The position numbers were made by a program, and so were the translations under genes. The notes beneath the pieces were generated by a model. It did no database searches. It worked only from the letters and a program-made list of their open reading frames with translations, and was not told the DNA's origin. This document shows positions 19,234 through 27,506 of a DNA stretch of 64,000 nt, one piece after another (position 1 is the first letter of the stretch; every line of letters begins with the position of its first letter). The DNA is from Treponema sp. (GTDB taxonomy: Bacteria > Spirochaetota > Spirochaetia > Treponematales > Breznakiellaceae). The DNA lies in NCBI GenBank assembly GCA_009777535.1, contig WRLP01000012.1:23389-87388 (forward strand), written 5' to 3'.

Positions 19234-21222
19234 ATGGCTCGTATAAAAATCTTTTTATCTCTTTTATTGTTATGCGCATTTCTTCCTGTGCTGCTGGAGG
19301 CGCAGTCCGGTACAGGCGCCGCCCAGGCTGCGGTTCTGTACGAGCGGGGCAGGTACTATATGGCTGAGGAAGACTGGTATTCTGCCGTAGAATCGTTCCT
19401 TGAGTGCGTCCGGCTGCATCCCGCCCATGCGGAAGGAAACGCCGCTCTTGCCGAGTGTTACTATGAACTGTCTGAATTTGACGAAGCGCTGGTATGGATA
19501 AAAAAGGCGCGTTCCTTAAGCAGGGGCAGTATGGCCCTTGCAAATCTGGAAGCCTTTATACTCATCGCCCTGGGGCAGATTGAGCCGGCCGCGGCGCTGG
19601 TCGGCGACATTCTTGCAAGGGAACCCTACAACCGCGAGGCGCTATTCGCCGCCGGTGAACTTGATATCGCAAGGGGCAGGCAGGCGGAAGCCCTTCTGCG
19701 TTTCCGCGAAGCCGTACGCCGTTATCCCGATGACCGGCGGCTGCTTGTTTCCCTTGCACTGGTGTCCGGTTCGCTGGGAGACAATGAAACCGCCCTTTCC
19801 TACATTGACCGTGCTCTCGCCCAGCACCCTGACGATCACCGTGTGTTTTATTATGCCGCATACCTTAACGCCCAGAGTAATAGGCTTGCTCAGGCAATCC
19901 GTTACGCGGAAAACTCGCTGTATTTCAAACCAGGATACAAACCGGCTCTTTCTCTTCTGGCAAACCTTCGTTACCGCAACGGACAATTCGATGAAGCCGC
20001 AAGGCTTGCCGATGCCGCCATTGAAGCCGACCGGCAGGATTCCGGGGCATGGTATTTAAAAGGGCTTTCATTCAGCAGACTGGGGCGTTCTGGCGATTCC
20101 CTGACCGTGCTTTCAAACGCCATTGCAACTAACGGAGAGGATGAATTCATACGCGCCATTCTTGAAGAAACCCTGATTTCTTCCACCAATCTCGAAGATC
20201 CCCGCCGTACCCGCTGGGCAACATGGCATTTTGAAAGGGGCAGGGATTTCCGCTCGCGCAATATGATAGAGCAGGCGCTTTTTGAATACAGGCGGGGATT
20301 AAGACTTAATCCGTATTCAAATGACAGGCGGGAATATGCGGAACTGCTAAGATTGCAGGGCTACCCCGCACGCTACCTTGAAGAACTGCGCTTTATGCAG
20401 GATCAGGGCAGCGCCGACAGAAGCATGAACGATGCAGTGGAAGCGTATAGTTCACTTTTGTCAAACGCGGTTTTCAGGCAGTGGCAGGTTGATCCGGTAG
20501 AACTGGCACAGCGTTACTGGAAGGTTGCCGTATTCTCAATTGCAGGTCAGTCCAGTTTTTATCACGCCGATTCCGGATATGTGGCCTCATCTTACATCAA
20601 TGAAATATTGATTCACGACAGAAACATTTCCAGGATAAACATAGAAGTCAGGCAGACGTCCTTTTCCCAGGCCTTCCGCCTTGCGCGGGAAGCAGGTGCG
20701 GATTATTTCATGATCGTCTCGGTTACAGAAAACGAGCGCGACATTTCCCTGAAGGGCGAACTGTTTGTCGGCAGAACCGGCTCCTCCGCCGGCGTTTTTA
20801 CCACTTACCGCACAGGCATAGACCGGCTGCGCAATGCCTGCAGAGGAATTACCGAGCAGCTTTCCGCTTCCCTGCCCTTCAGGGGCTCCCTTGTTAACCG
20901 CCGTCAAAATCTTGCCCTGTTTGACAAGGGCAGGGCCGACGGGGTGCAGACAGGAACTGTCTTCGATGTCGTTAAAAAGGGGCGGACGCAGATCGCCAAT
21001 GAAGGCATTGCCCTTGTCTACGGCGGCGATGATGTCGTGGGAAGTATCAATATTGATATCTGTGATGAGGAAATATCCGTTGGCACCTTAACAAGAAGCG
21101 GTTTCTTTGACCGCATCGAAAGGGGAGACGAAATAATATTACAGCGGGAAGGCGCCGCAAGGTCTCAAAGCGAGGCGGCTGCCAACCCTGAGCTTAGGGC
21201 CCTGCTCAGAACATTGCGCTGA
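19234..21222 (+). CDS. exported TPR-repeat protein
   Basis: A 662-residue protein with a signal peptide ('IFLSLLLLCAFLPVLLEAQ') and GGGAGG as ribosome site. Residues about 25-390 form roughly ten TPR units ('AVLYERGRYYMAEEDWYSAV', 'LVSLALVSGSLGDNETALSY' and similar). The C-terminal 270 residues are beta-rich and contain 'LALFDKGRADGVQTGTVFDV' and 'GSINIDICDEEISVGTL', which look like a FlgT-type or periplasmic beta domain. It probably acts as a periplasmic scaffold in envelope assembly; this is inference. It follows tlyC by 27 bp and may be in the same operon. Confidence 0.75.
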   Translation: MARIKIFLSLLLLCAFLPVLLEAQSGTGAAQAAVLYERGRYYMAEEDWYSAVESFLECVRLHPAHAEGNAALAECYYELSEFDEALVWIKKARSLSRGSMALANLEAFILIALGQIEPAAALVGDILAREPYNREALFAAGELDIARGRQAEALLRFREAVRRYPDDRRLLVSLALVSGSLGDNETALSYIDRALAQHPDDHRVFYYAAYLNAQSNRLAQAIRYAENSLYFKPGYKPALSLLANLRYRNGQFDEAARLADAAIEADRQDSGAWYLKGLSFSRLGRSGDSLTVLSNAIATNGEDEFIRAILEETLISSTNLEDPRRTRWATWHFERGRDFRSRNMIEQALFEYRRGLRLNPYSNDRREYAELLRLQGYPARYLEELRFMQDQGSADRSMNDAVEAYSSLLSNAVFRQWQVDPVELAQRYWKVAVFSIAGQSSFYHADSGYVASSYINEILIHDRNISRINIEVRQTSFSQAFRLAREAGADYFMIVSVTENERDISLKGELFVGRTGSSAGVFTTYRTGIDRLRNACRGITEQLSASLPFRGSLVNRRQNLALFDKGRADGVQTGTVFDVVKKGRTQIANEGIALVYGGDDVVGSINIDICDEEISVGTLTRSGFFDRIERGDEIILQREGAARSQSEAAANPELRALLRTLR

Positions 21223-21231
21223 AATTTTAAT

Positions 21232-21371
21232 ACCACGAACCTCACAAACGTCCACTAACCATTAGTTTGATATTGTCGAAAAATCTTTATAATTCTTCTT
21301 AATTTCATTGAATTTGAATGTTTAAATGAGTTTTCAAACAGCAAGTTCGTGTTGTTAGTGTGGTTTGTGGT
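21232..21371. repeat. inverted-repeat intergenic element, copy 1 (CACGAAC family)
   Basis: About 140 bp with imperfect inverted ends: ACCACGAACCTCACAAAC on the left and GTTAGTGTGGTTTGTGGT on the right. Just inside these are ACTAACCATTAGTT (left) and CAAGTTCGTGTTG (right), which recur in the same order at 24676-24826. The AT-rich middle differs from copy 2. It fills the gap between the convergent TPR and cysteine desulfurase genes and may act as a terminator or a MITE-like unit. Confidence 0.7.
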
Positions 21372-21378
21372 CAAATTA

Positions 21379-22512
21379 TTACATGGCGGAAAGTGCTTCC
21401 AGAATTATATCGATCTCGGCATCTGTCGTTCTGTACCCAAAGCTGAAGCGGACCGTTCCGTGCGGAAATGTGCCGGCGGTCTTGTGAGCCAACGGCGAAC
21501 AGTGCAGCCCGCTGCGTGTAATAATTCCATATTTTTCAAAAAGATGCCTCGATGCCTCGGCGGCATTGTAGCCGCGCACAATAACCGAAACTACCGCCGT
21601 ACAGCGATCTGGATCGAGTGTTCCGTACAGAGTAACATTTTTTATGTTAAGCGCTCCGGTAATAAAGCGCGCTGTAAGGGAGCGTTCTCTGTCCCGTATA
21701 TTTTTAACGCCCGTTCGCAGAATCTCCTCCACGGAGGAGGCAAGGCTCAGTATGCCAGCGGTGTTCTGCGTACCTGCCTCGAATTTGTCCGGAAGAAAGT
21801 CCGGCATATCAAGGGAATCAGAGATGCTTCCTGTCCCGCCGGCAATCCACGGACGCATCCGGCTGCAGGCGCGCTCTGAAACGGCCATGCCGCCGGTGCC
21901 GGCAAGGGCGCCGAGCCCCTTATGACCGGCAAACACGGCCACATCGCAGTATTCTCCCATTGTCCAAGGCAGAACTCCGGCAGTTTGCGCCATGTCCAGA
22001 ACGGTAAAAACGCCGCTTTCGCGGGCAATCCTAAAACAATCCGTTACGGGCAATATCGTACCAAGAACATTTGAAGCATGAGACATAACAAGCAGCCTTG
22101 TGTTCTCACGGATTGCCCTGCGGACTTTCGCCGGATCAAGGGAGCCGTCCGGCTCACATTGCAGCCATTCCAGGTCTATCACTCCGTTTTTATAAAGCGC
22201 CTGGAGGGGACGTGCCGATGCATTATGCTCTATACTGGTGGCAAGAACATGATCCCCCTGCCCTGCAAGGCCGTGAATAGCCATATTCAGCGCCGCCGTA
22301 GCGCCGCTCGTGAAAATTACGCGCAAAGGATCGCCTATTCCCAGAAGATCTGCAACTGCCCTGCGCGCCCTTAAAGCGATTTTTCCGGTATCAATGCCCT
22401 CGAAATTTCTTCCGGCATTAAGATGGGTCCCGCCCAAATAGGCGTAAAGCTCTTTTAGGGTATGATCGGAAAGGGACGGTGAAGTAGCCGCGTAGTTGGC
22501 GTATATTGCCAT
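21379..22512 (-). CDS. cysteine desulfurase / selenocysteine-lyase family protein
   Basis: A 377-residue class V aminotransferase of the subgroup often encoded beside selenium genes. PLP-binding Lys198 lies in 'FAGHKGLGALAGTGG' and the catalytic cysteine, Cys338, in 'SGLHCSPLAHKTAG'; the N-terminus 'YANYAATSPSLSD' and 'TSGATAALNMAIHGL' are typical. It removes sulfur from cysteine or selenium from selenocysteine as an enzyme-bound persulfide or perselenide. It is the last gene of the tRNA-Sec, DUF3343, selD, yedF cassette, 1 bp after yedF, and probably provides selenium to SelD. Confidence 0.9.
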   Translation of the reverse strand: MAIYANYAATSPSLSDHTLKELYAYLGGTHLNAGRNFEGIDTGKIALRARRAVADLLGIGDPLRVIFTSGATAALNMAIHGLAGQGDHVLATSIEHNASARPLQALYKNGVIDLEWLQCEPDGSLDPAKVRRAIRENTRLLVMSHASNVLGTILPVTDCFRIARESGVFTVLDMAQTAGVLPWTMGEYCDVAVFAGHKGLGALAGTGGMAVSERACSRMRPWIAGGTGSISDSLDMPDFLPDKFEAGTQNTAGILSLASSVEEILRTGVKNIRDRERSLTARFITGALNIKNVTLYGTLDPDRCTAVVSVIVRGYNAAEASRHLFEKYGIITRSGLHCSPLAHKTAGTFPHGTVRFSFGYRTTDAEIDIILEALSAM

Positions 22513-22513
22513 A

Positions 22514-23119
22514 TTATATTGTAATTATATTTGATGCCTTTGCCAGATGATTAACAATGGTCATCATGTCAACGATACTTCCCGCTGCAAGGGACTCCGT
22601 CAATTTATAGTAATTTGCGCATGTTCCGCAAGTAAAAACTTTTGCGCCCCTTTTTTCAAGCTCCTTTAAGTCCGGCACGGTGTTTGCCCCTTCCGTGGTT
22701 AAAAACGCGCCGCTGCTTAAAAATATGACTGCTTCCGGCGGCGGATTTAACTGGGTAAGCGAGTAAATAAACCCCTTAATTAACAGTTTTCCAAGCTCCT
22801 TTTCACCCGCGCCCATGTTGTCGGTACTGATCAGCACCACAGGCCCCCTGCCCTCATCTTTAGGGACGCCGGCAGCAAACGGCTCTTCCACAACCTGCCC
22901 GCTGTTTGCGGTTTTGGCTATAATCACTTTAAACACTCCGCCCGTTTCTTCATATAAAAAATTGTAATTAAAACCATTGGCCATCTTTTGGAGATTTTGC
23001 ACAGCGGCCATATTGTCAACCAAAACCACGACGCCGGCAGTTCCCTGATCGGCAAGGCATTTCTTTGCTTCAACCACGGGAATTGGACATGGATGCCCCT
23101 TCATATCCAGTGTTTTCAT
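22514..23119 (-). CDS. yedF: selenium metabolism protein YedF
   Basis: A 201-residue two-domain protein. The N-terminal half is TusA/SirA-like with the Cys-Pro-Xaa-Pro motif 'LDMKGHPCPIPVVEAKKCL'. The C-terminal half is DsrE/F-like with 'VLISTDNMGAGEKELGKLLI' and a cysteine pair in 'VFTCGTCANYYKL'. This architecture is the YedF family that follows selD in selenium-using bacteria. It likely relays sulfur or selenium between the cysteine desulfurase and SelD; the exact step is not established. It sits 4 bp downstream of selD and 1 bp upstream of the desulfurase. Confidence 0.92.
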   Translation of the reverse strand: MKTLDMKGHPCPIPVVEAKKCLADQGTAGVVVLVDNMAAVQNLQKMANGFNYNFLYEETGGVFKVIIAKTANSGQVVEEPFAAGVPKDEGRGPVVLISTDNMGAGEKELGKLLIKGFIYSLTQLNPPPEAVIFLSSGAFLTTEGANTVPDLKELEKRGAKVFTCGTCANYYKLTESLAAGSIVDMMTIVNHLAKASNIITI

Positions 23120-23123
23120 TTTA

Positions 23124-24167
23124 TCACCTCCGTTTGAATGTTATGGGATTTGCAGATTTGCGCGTAACTTCCCCGATTATTGCGGCATTTATATCTCCGG
23201 CCGAACGAATGCGCGAAACAAGGTTTTCAGCTTCGTCAGGAGCGGCAGCGATTAAAAGCCCGCCCGATGTCTGCGGATCGAAGAGCATCTCCTGAACAGC
23301 GAAAGGTAGTGAGCCGACATCGACCGTTTTTTCCGCATGGGTGCGGTTGCGCTGCCCGGCGGCAGTAAGCAGGTACTCACCGGCGTACGCCGCCGCGGCC
23401 GGAATAAAGGGTATGGCTTCGCTGTAGAGCGTTATCGTCACCGAGTCTCCGGCCATTTCCAGGGCATGGACAAGCAGCCCGAAGCCGGTAATATCGGTGC
23501 AGGCGCTTACATCGAAGCCTGCCATGCTTTCACAGGCATAACGGTTCAGCCTCTCCATGGAAGAAACAGCCGTCAGGACAGCCTCATCATCGGCCATGCC
23601 GACACGCATGGCAGCCATGACAATGCCCGTACCAAGGGCCTTGGTAAGTATCAGCTTATGCCCCGGCTGCGGTGTATTATTTCGTATAACGGACGCAGTC
23701 TCCACTATGCCGGCGGCGGCAAGGCCGTACTTTGGCTCACGATCGTATATCGAGTGTCCGCCGCCAAGTACGGCACCGGCCTCATTTATTTTTTCCGAGC
23801 CGCCTGCGATAATATCCGCCAGTATCTTCTTGTCAAGCGTTTCGGGAAAACATACCAGGTTAAGAGCCAGCATGGGATGGCCGCCCATTGCCCAAATATC
23901 GCTTAACGCATTTGCGGCGGCAATGCGCCCAAAGGTTTTCGGGTCGTCGATCATTGGCGGAAAAAAATCGACTGTAAAGATAAGGGAACGCTTTTCATCG
24001 AGCCGGTAGACAGCGGCGTCATCGCATTTGTCGAATCCTACCAGCAAATTTTCGTTACTGCCGAATTTAAGAGAGGCCAGCAGGCTTGTTAGAGCGGCAC
24101 TTTCTATTTTTGCCCCGCAGCCCCCGCTCGTACAGTTGGAAAGCAGCGGTTTATCGCTTTGCAGCAT
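23124..24167 (-). CDS. selD: selenophosphate synthetase
   Basis: A 347-residue SelD that makes selenophosphate from selenide and ATP. The N-terminal active-site loop reads 'CTSGGCGAKI' with Cys17 at the catalytic position, so this is a cysteine form and not itself a selenoprotein. Lys20 follows as in the family. 'DDAAVYRLDEKRSLIFTVDF' and 'FGRIAAANALSDIWAMGG' are the AIRS-type ATP and metal motifs, with 'TDITGFGLLVHALEMA' and 'FDPQTSGGLL' later. It follows the DUF3343 gene by 7 bp and precedes yedF. Confidence 0.97.
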   Translation of the reverse strand: MLQSDKPLLSNCTSGGCGAKIESAALTSLLASLKFGSNENLLVGFDKCDDAAVYRLDEKRSLIFTVDFFPPMIDDPKTFGRIAAANALSDIWAMGGHPMLALNLVCFPETLDKKILADIIAGGSEKINEAGAVLGGGHSIYDREPKYGLAAAGIVETASVIRNNTPQPGHKLILTKALGTGIVMAAMRVGMADDEAVLTAVSSMERLNRYACESMAGFDVSACTDITGFGLLVHALEMAGDSVTITLYSEAIPFIPAAAAYAGEYLLTAAGQRNRTHAEKTVDVGSLPFAVQEMLFDPQTSGGLLIAAAPDEAENLVSRIRSAGDINAAIIGEVTRKSANPITFKRR

Positions 24168-24174
24168 TTCTTCT

Positions 24175-24465
24175 TTAATCCCCTAATGGTATTTTTTCGT
24201 AGGAGAATGACTCCGGCCGCCCCTCGCCGCGGCTCCCCCTGCGCAGATATGCATCTGAAACAGAAAGGCCGCGTTCGGAAAGAAGCGCAGCGGCTCCCAC
24301 GAAATCCTCAGGTAAAAACCTCAGGCAAAAACCGCACCCCGCCTGTATGACGGATGGTGCGGGCATTATCCCGACGGAAAAATTCCCCTCGGCAAGAGCC
24401 TGCTCAGCGGCAATCGCATGAGAGGCGCTTTTATAGCAAACGATGATCTCTTCTAAAAACGACAC
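24175..24465 (-). CDS. DUF3343 putative sulfur/selenium carrier
   Basis: A 96-residue protein starting at GTG 24465 with GGGAG upstream. It shows the DUF3343 pattern: 'SASHAIAAEQALAEGNFS', 'PAPSVIQAGCGFCLRF' with two cysteines, and a closing hydrophobic strand. Members occur next to selD, yedF and cysteine desulfurase genes and are proposed sulfur or selenium carriers, but no activity has been shown that I know of. Here it lies between tRNA-Sec (30 bp) and selD (7 bp), which supports a role in selenium delivery. Confidence 0.85.
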   Translation of the reverse strand: MSFLEEIIVCYKSASHAIAAEQALAEGNFSVGIMPAPSVIQAGCGFCLRFLPEDFVGAAALLSERGLSVSDAYLRRGSRGEGRPESFSYEKIPLGD

Positions 24466-24494
24466 TCGGCTCCCAGGTTAATGAAAGGCAAAAA

Positions 24495-24588
24495 TGGCGG
24501 AGGCGTGTGAGAATCGAACTCACCAAGGACGTTTCCACCCTTCAACGGATTTGAAGTCCGCAGCCGCCACCAGACGACATTCACCTCC
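24495..24588 (-). tRNA. selC: tRNA-Sec (UCA anticodon)
   Basis: A 94-nt tRNA on the minus strand ending in an encoded CCA (24495-24497). It has an extended acceptor stem (GGAGGTG with CGCCTCC, one G-U pair), an anticodon arm CGGACTTCAAATCCG whose anticodon TCA (plus-strand 24552-24554) reads UGA, a long variable arm (GGGTGGAAACGTCC), and a T arm GTGAGTTCGATTCTCAC. This layout is that of bacterial selenocysteine tRNA. It heads the selenium cassette and is preceded by a good promoter. Confidence 0.97.
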
Positions 24589-24606
24589 GCGTAATGCTAC
24601 TATGGA

Positions 24607-24635
24607 ATAGTATGGATATTTTTTTTATGTGTCAA
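24607..24635 (-). promoter_or_regulatory. promoter of the tRNA-Sec / selenium cassette
   Basis: On the minus strand TTGACA (24635-24630), a 17-bp spacer and TACTAT (24612-24607) precede the tRNA 5' end by 18 bp. The tRNA and the four protein genes behind it are spaced closely enough for one transcript. Confidence 0.75.
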
Positions 24636-24675
24636 TACTACAAGGCCATAACAACTAAAGCTTAGTAAGAATCTA

Positions 24676-24826
24676 ACCACGAACCACACTAACAACACTA
24701 ACCATTAGTTAGGAAAAATAGAGTACAAACAAGATAAAACAGCTATATTTCTTTAAAATAATATAATTTATGGTATACAATGGAATATGAAACAACAAGT
24801 TCGTGTTGGTTCGCGTGGTTAGTGGT
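24676..24826. repeat. inverted-repeat intergenic element, copy 2 (CACGAAC family)
   Basis: About 151 bp: ACCACGAACCACACTAAC at the left, GTTCGCGTGGTTAGTGGT at the right, with the inner ACTAACCATTAGTT and CAAGTTCGTGTTG shared with copy 1 in the same order and orientation. The middle is AT-rich and different. It lies in the 380-bp gap between tRNA-Sec and the RNA ligase gene; the remaining 140 bp of this gap is AT-rich with no gene visible. Confidence 0.7.
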
Positions 24827-24969
24827 AAAAAAATGTTAAAAAATATTTTGATGTTACAACGTACTACGCATTTCTATTGAAAATGAATAAAACATCTGTT
24901 GATTTTGCCAAAAAAATGTTTTAAAAATAATACTGAAGACCATATTAAAAATGTGCCAGGAGGTATACC

Positions 24970-25974
24970 ATGCGTGCATTGGTTACAATTCAAAAAGTAA
25001 AAACAATAAGCCCCATACCCGACTCTGATTTTCTTGAAACTGCCCATGTTCTGGGCTGGCAGTGTGTGGTTAAAAAGGGCGAGTTTCAGGCGGGAGATAC
25101 CGGCGTGTATTTCGAGGTTGACAGCTTTCTTCCGGTAGAAGACCGCTATGAATTTTTGCGCACATCCTCGTACCGGGAAAATGTTGATAACGGCAAGGGC
25201 TTCCGCATCCGCACCGCCAAAATGCGGGGGCAGCTATCACAGGGCCTGTTTTTAAGGCCTGACCTGTTTCCTGAACTGGAAGGCTGCAAAGAGGGGGAAG
25301 ATGTCACCGAAAAACTTCAGGTAAAAAAATGGTATATACCGGAAACAGCCAACGACGGCGGTGTGATCATTGGAGAGCGGCCATTCGGGATTCCAGCCTC
25401 AGATGAAATACGGATACAATCCGCGCCGGAGCTGCTCGAACAGTTGCAGGGCAAATCATATTATATCACTACAAAAATGGACGGTACCTCCGGCATTGTA
25501 TATTTTATCGACGGAAAAATCGGATGCTGCAGCCGGAACAAGGAAATTAAAGATGATGAAAATGCCCTGTACTGGACGCCGGTGTACAAATACGGCCTTA
25601 AAGAAAAATTTGCTAAATACGGAAAAAATATTGTTCTGACAGGCGAAATATGCGGCCCCGGAATACAGAGAAACAAACTCAGGCTGCCCGCCATCGAATG
25701 GTATGTATTTGATGTAAAGGACTGGGATTCCGGCTCGTATTTCCCCTACGATGAAGCCGTCAAAATTTGCGCCGCCTTTGAAATCCCGGTGGTTCCGCTT
25801 GAAGAACAGGGAAAGGAGTTTTCCTACTCTCTGGAAACACTGCTGGAAAAAGCAAAGGGCAAATATCCGAGCGGGCTTGACAAGGAAGGCATAGTGGTAC
25901 GGGAGCTACAGCGCCCGAAAGCCCTTTCGTTTAAGGTTTTGAATAACGATGCCCTGCTCAAGGAAAAGGACTAA
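24970..25974 (+). CDS. RNA ligase, DRB0094/Rnl2-like family
   Basis: A 334-residue nucleotidyltransferase-superfamily ligase. An N-terminal OB-like domain (about 1-110) is followed by the adenylation domain: motif I 'YYITTKMDGTSGIV' with the AMP-accepting lysine (about residue 166), a central 'GEICGPGIQRNKLRL', motif IV 'EGIVVREL' and motif V 'ALSFKVLN'. This order, with the extra N-terminal domain, resembles the Deinococcus DRB0094 RNA ligase type that seals nicks with a 3'-OH RNA end. AGGAGGT precedes the ATG. The gene stands alone between the selenium cassette and repeat DNA. Its substrate RNA is unknown. Confidence 0.85.
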   Translation: MRALVTIQKVKTISPIPDSDFLETAHVLGWQCVVKKGEFQAGDTGVYFEVDSFLPVEDRYEFLRTSSYRENVDNGKGFRIRTAKMRGQLSQGLFLRPDLFPELEGCKEGEDVTEKLQVKKWYIPETANDGGVIIGERPFGIPASDEIRIQSAPELLEQLQGKSYYITTKMDGTSGIVYFIDGKIGCCSRNKEIKDDENALYWTPVYKYGLKEKFAKYGKNIVLTGEICGPGIQRNKLRLPAIEWYVFDVKDWDSGSYFPYDEAVKICAAFEIPVVPLEEQGKEFSYSLETLLEKAKGKYPSGLDKEGIVVRELQRPKALSFKVLNNDALLKEKD

Positions 25975-25991
25975 AAAAACCTCCCCTACCC

Positions 25992-26456
25992 CAGCGTTAT
26001 GCAAATATAGTGATTCCAAAATGTAAGCCATAAAACGGTATGGGAAATGGTACGCGGCGGCGCAAAGCCCTTTCTCGGGCTGACGGTCTGATAGACATAC
26101 TTTTTTTCTATAAAACTAGATAAACCATTATCGAAATTCTTTATTGTATAATTCACTTTTTTATTACCACGCCGTAATCGTGCACCGCGTTAGCGGCGAT
26201 TTAATAAACTTCCTTACGATCGCCGACCGAAGGGAGGCATGCCCTCGGCAGGGGAACAAATAATCGCACCCGAAGGGTGTAGATGGGTGAACCCCAATCG
26301 TTCCGGCGCAAGTGAATTTTCCACCGTAAAAATGGCAGCAAGCCTTTAGGCTTGCGTGCGCGCCGCGGTAAGTGCGCCGCTACGCACCAACTTCAATACC
26401 TGTTTTGTGCTTACATTTTTTTGAATTACAAAAGTAATGAAACGCCGGCGGCAAGC
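25992..26456. repeat. nested-palindrome intergenic element, copy D
   Basis: This 500-bp gap has no gene. Its ends are related inverted sequences: AGCGTTATGCAAATATAG with CCAAAATGTAAGC on the left, and GCTTACATTTTTTTGAATT followed by AATGAAACGCCGGCG on the right. Inside lie several palindromic blocks (GGTACGC near 26051, GCAAGCCTTTAGGCTTGC at 26340-26357) and a 95-bp AT-rich segment at about 26088-26180 that reappears inverted inside copy B at about 33325-33420. Confidence 0.6.
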
Positions 26457-26473
26457 GATGAATTATTTCCTTT

Positions 26474-26710
26474 TTAAGTGGTAGTTTTTATCATTACTTT
26501 TTCTCGTACCATGTCGCCTACTACCTGAGATGGTGTTTTATGTTCACGTTCTGATATTGTCAGTATATAATTGGCACTTATATCATCAAGAAGGTTCAGA
26601 AGTTCGCGGCGCCGGGTCAAGGGACCGGTGCCTTCCAGGAGTTCCGGCGGATTTTCTGTCCACATTTTATGGAGTTCCCATGTTTCTTTGTCAGTCGGTC
26701 TTTTTTCCAT
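26474..26710 (-). CDS. antitoxin-like protein of a toxin-antitoxin pair
   Basis: A 78-residue protein starting at ATG 26710 with GAGGGA as ribosome site, inside the end of the upstream toxin-like gene. Its C-terminus 'YILTISEREHKTPSQVVGDM' followed by 'VREKV' looks like a ribbon-helix-helix-type or DNA-binding tail seen in small antitoxins. The size, overlap and order (toxin first) fit a type II module. Family assignment is uncertain. Confidence 0.55.
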   Translation of the reverse strand: MEKRPTDKETWELHKMWTENPPELLEGTGPLTRRRELLNLLDDISANYILTISEREHKTPSQVVGDMVREKVMIKTTT

Positions 26711-26957
26711 GTTTTCTTCCCTCATTTGCAGCAACTAGCCATTTTTGACGACATGGCATGGCGTGAAATACAAATAATGAGCCGTCATCTAATTCACGAT
26801 AGGCGACTTCAAGCGGATTGCCTGCACGATCGAAGCCGATGGCGAGATAACTCCCATCGGAAGCAGGTCTTTCGAAAAATTGTGTCTGAAGCGCCCACTC
26901 AATATCAGCTTCTGCTATCTGGTGAGCAAAGGCTGCATCGTGATACTCAATAACCAA
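26691..26957 (-). CDS. toxin-like small protein (BrnT/DUF4258-like)
   Basis: An 88-residue protein starting with TTG 26957 behind GAGGAG. 'FAHQIAEADIEWAL' and the strand pattern 'YLAIGFDRAGNPLEVAYREL', 'LFVFHAMPCRQKWL' resemble small RNase-type toxins related to BrnT and DUF4258, where a strand ending in His-Ala-Met is conserved. It overlaps the antitoxin-like gene by 20 bp. Activity is inferred only from these features. Confidence 0.55.
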   Translation of the reverse strand: MVIEYHDAAFAHQIAEADIEWALQTQFFERPASDGSYLAIGFDRAGNPLEVAYRELDDGSLFVFHAMPCRQKWLVAANEGRKHGKKTD

Positions 26958-27038
26958 ACAGGCTCCTCATTATCCAGTTTACCACCAAATGCCGGGCTGA
27001 GCAATGTTCCAATGTATACACATTTTTGAATTTACCAT

Positions 27039-27267
27039 ATGTGCTGAAACGCCGGCGTATGGGGAAAAAGAGTAAAGTTCCCATTCCATACATCCTACGC
27101 CAGCGTTTCACTACTTTGATAATTACAGAAATGTGTACCCAAAAAAGGTAACATGGGGTGGCAGAGGCAAAAGTACCGTGTCTGCCACGGTGCTTTTGGC
27201 CTCTGACAGGCCCCCTTTTGCCTGTTATAGGCATATATTTTTGGCATCGCCGTAGCCGTGGAAAAGT
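27039..27267. repeat. nested-palindrome intergenic element, copy A
   Basis: The gap 26958-27506 has no convincing gene. It holds a palindrome (GAAACGCCGGCGTATG at 27039 against the reverse copy ending CAGCGTTTC at 27109), then the family's left end (CAGCGTTTCACTACTTTG, 27101-27118), a hairpin of some 26 bp (27154-27213, GGGG...CCCC), and the right end GCCGTAGCCGTGGAAAAG (27250-27267). A promoter-like site starts 14 bp further on. Confidence 0.65.
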
Positions 27268-27280
27268 ATTAGTTTTACTA

Positions 27281-27308
27281 TTGCTTTTTTATAAAAATAA
27301 TGTATACT
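27281..27308 (+). promoter_or_regulatory. candidate promoter beyond element A
   Basis: TTGCTT (27281-27286), 16-bp spacer, TATACT (27303-27308). Transcription from here would run through the poly-C hairpin (27372-27402) to the lipoprotein gene at 27507. Confidence 0.4.
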
Positions 27309-27371
27309 GCTACTATGGCAAGCCTATCGATTGCCCGCAGCCTGTTTTCTCCGATTACATATAGTTTGTGT

Positions 27372-27402
27372 GCTGGGGAAAAATGGCTCCCCCCCCCCCA
27401 GC
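27372..27402 (+). other. hairpin with 11-C homopolymer upstream of lipoprotein gene
   Basis: GCTGGGG (27372-27378) is complementary to CCCCAGC (27396-27402), and the right arm is an 11-base C tract (27389-27399). Such a tract is prone to slippage. A 36-codon frame (ATG 27315) runs through it, but its coding status is doubtful. The sequence from 27403 to the lipoprotein start is AT-rich. Confidence 0.5.
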
Positions 27403-27506
27403 AAAAACCGTGCCAAGTTAAATAATTTTAACAAAAAAAATCATTTATTTTACTTTTTTTTCACTTATTCCCTTTTTATACAAAAGTACCCTAAAGGAGT
27501 TTCAAT

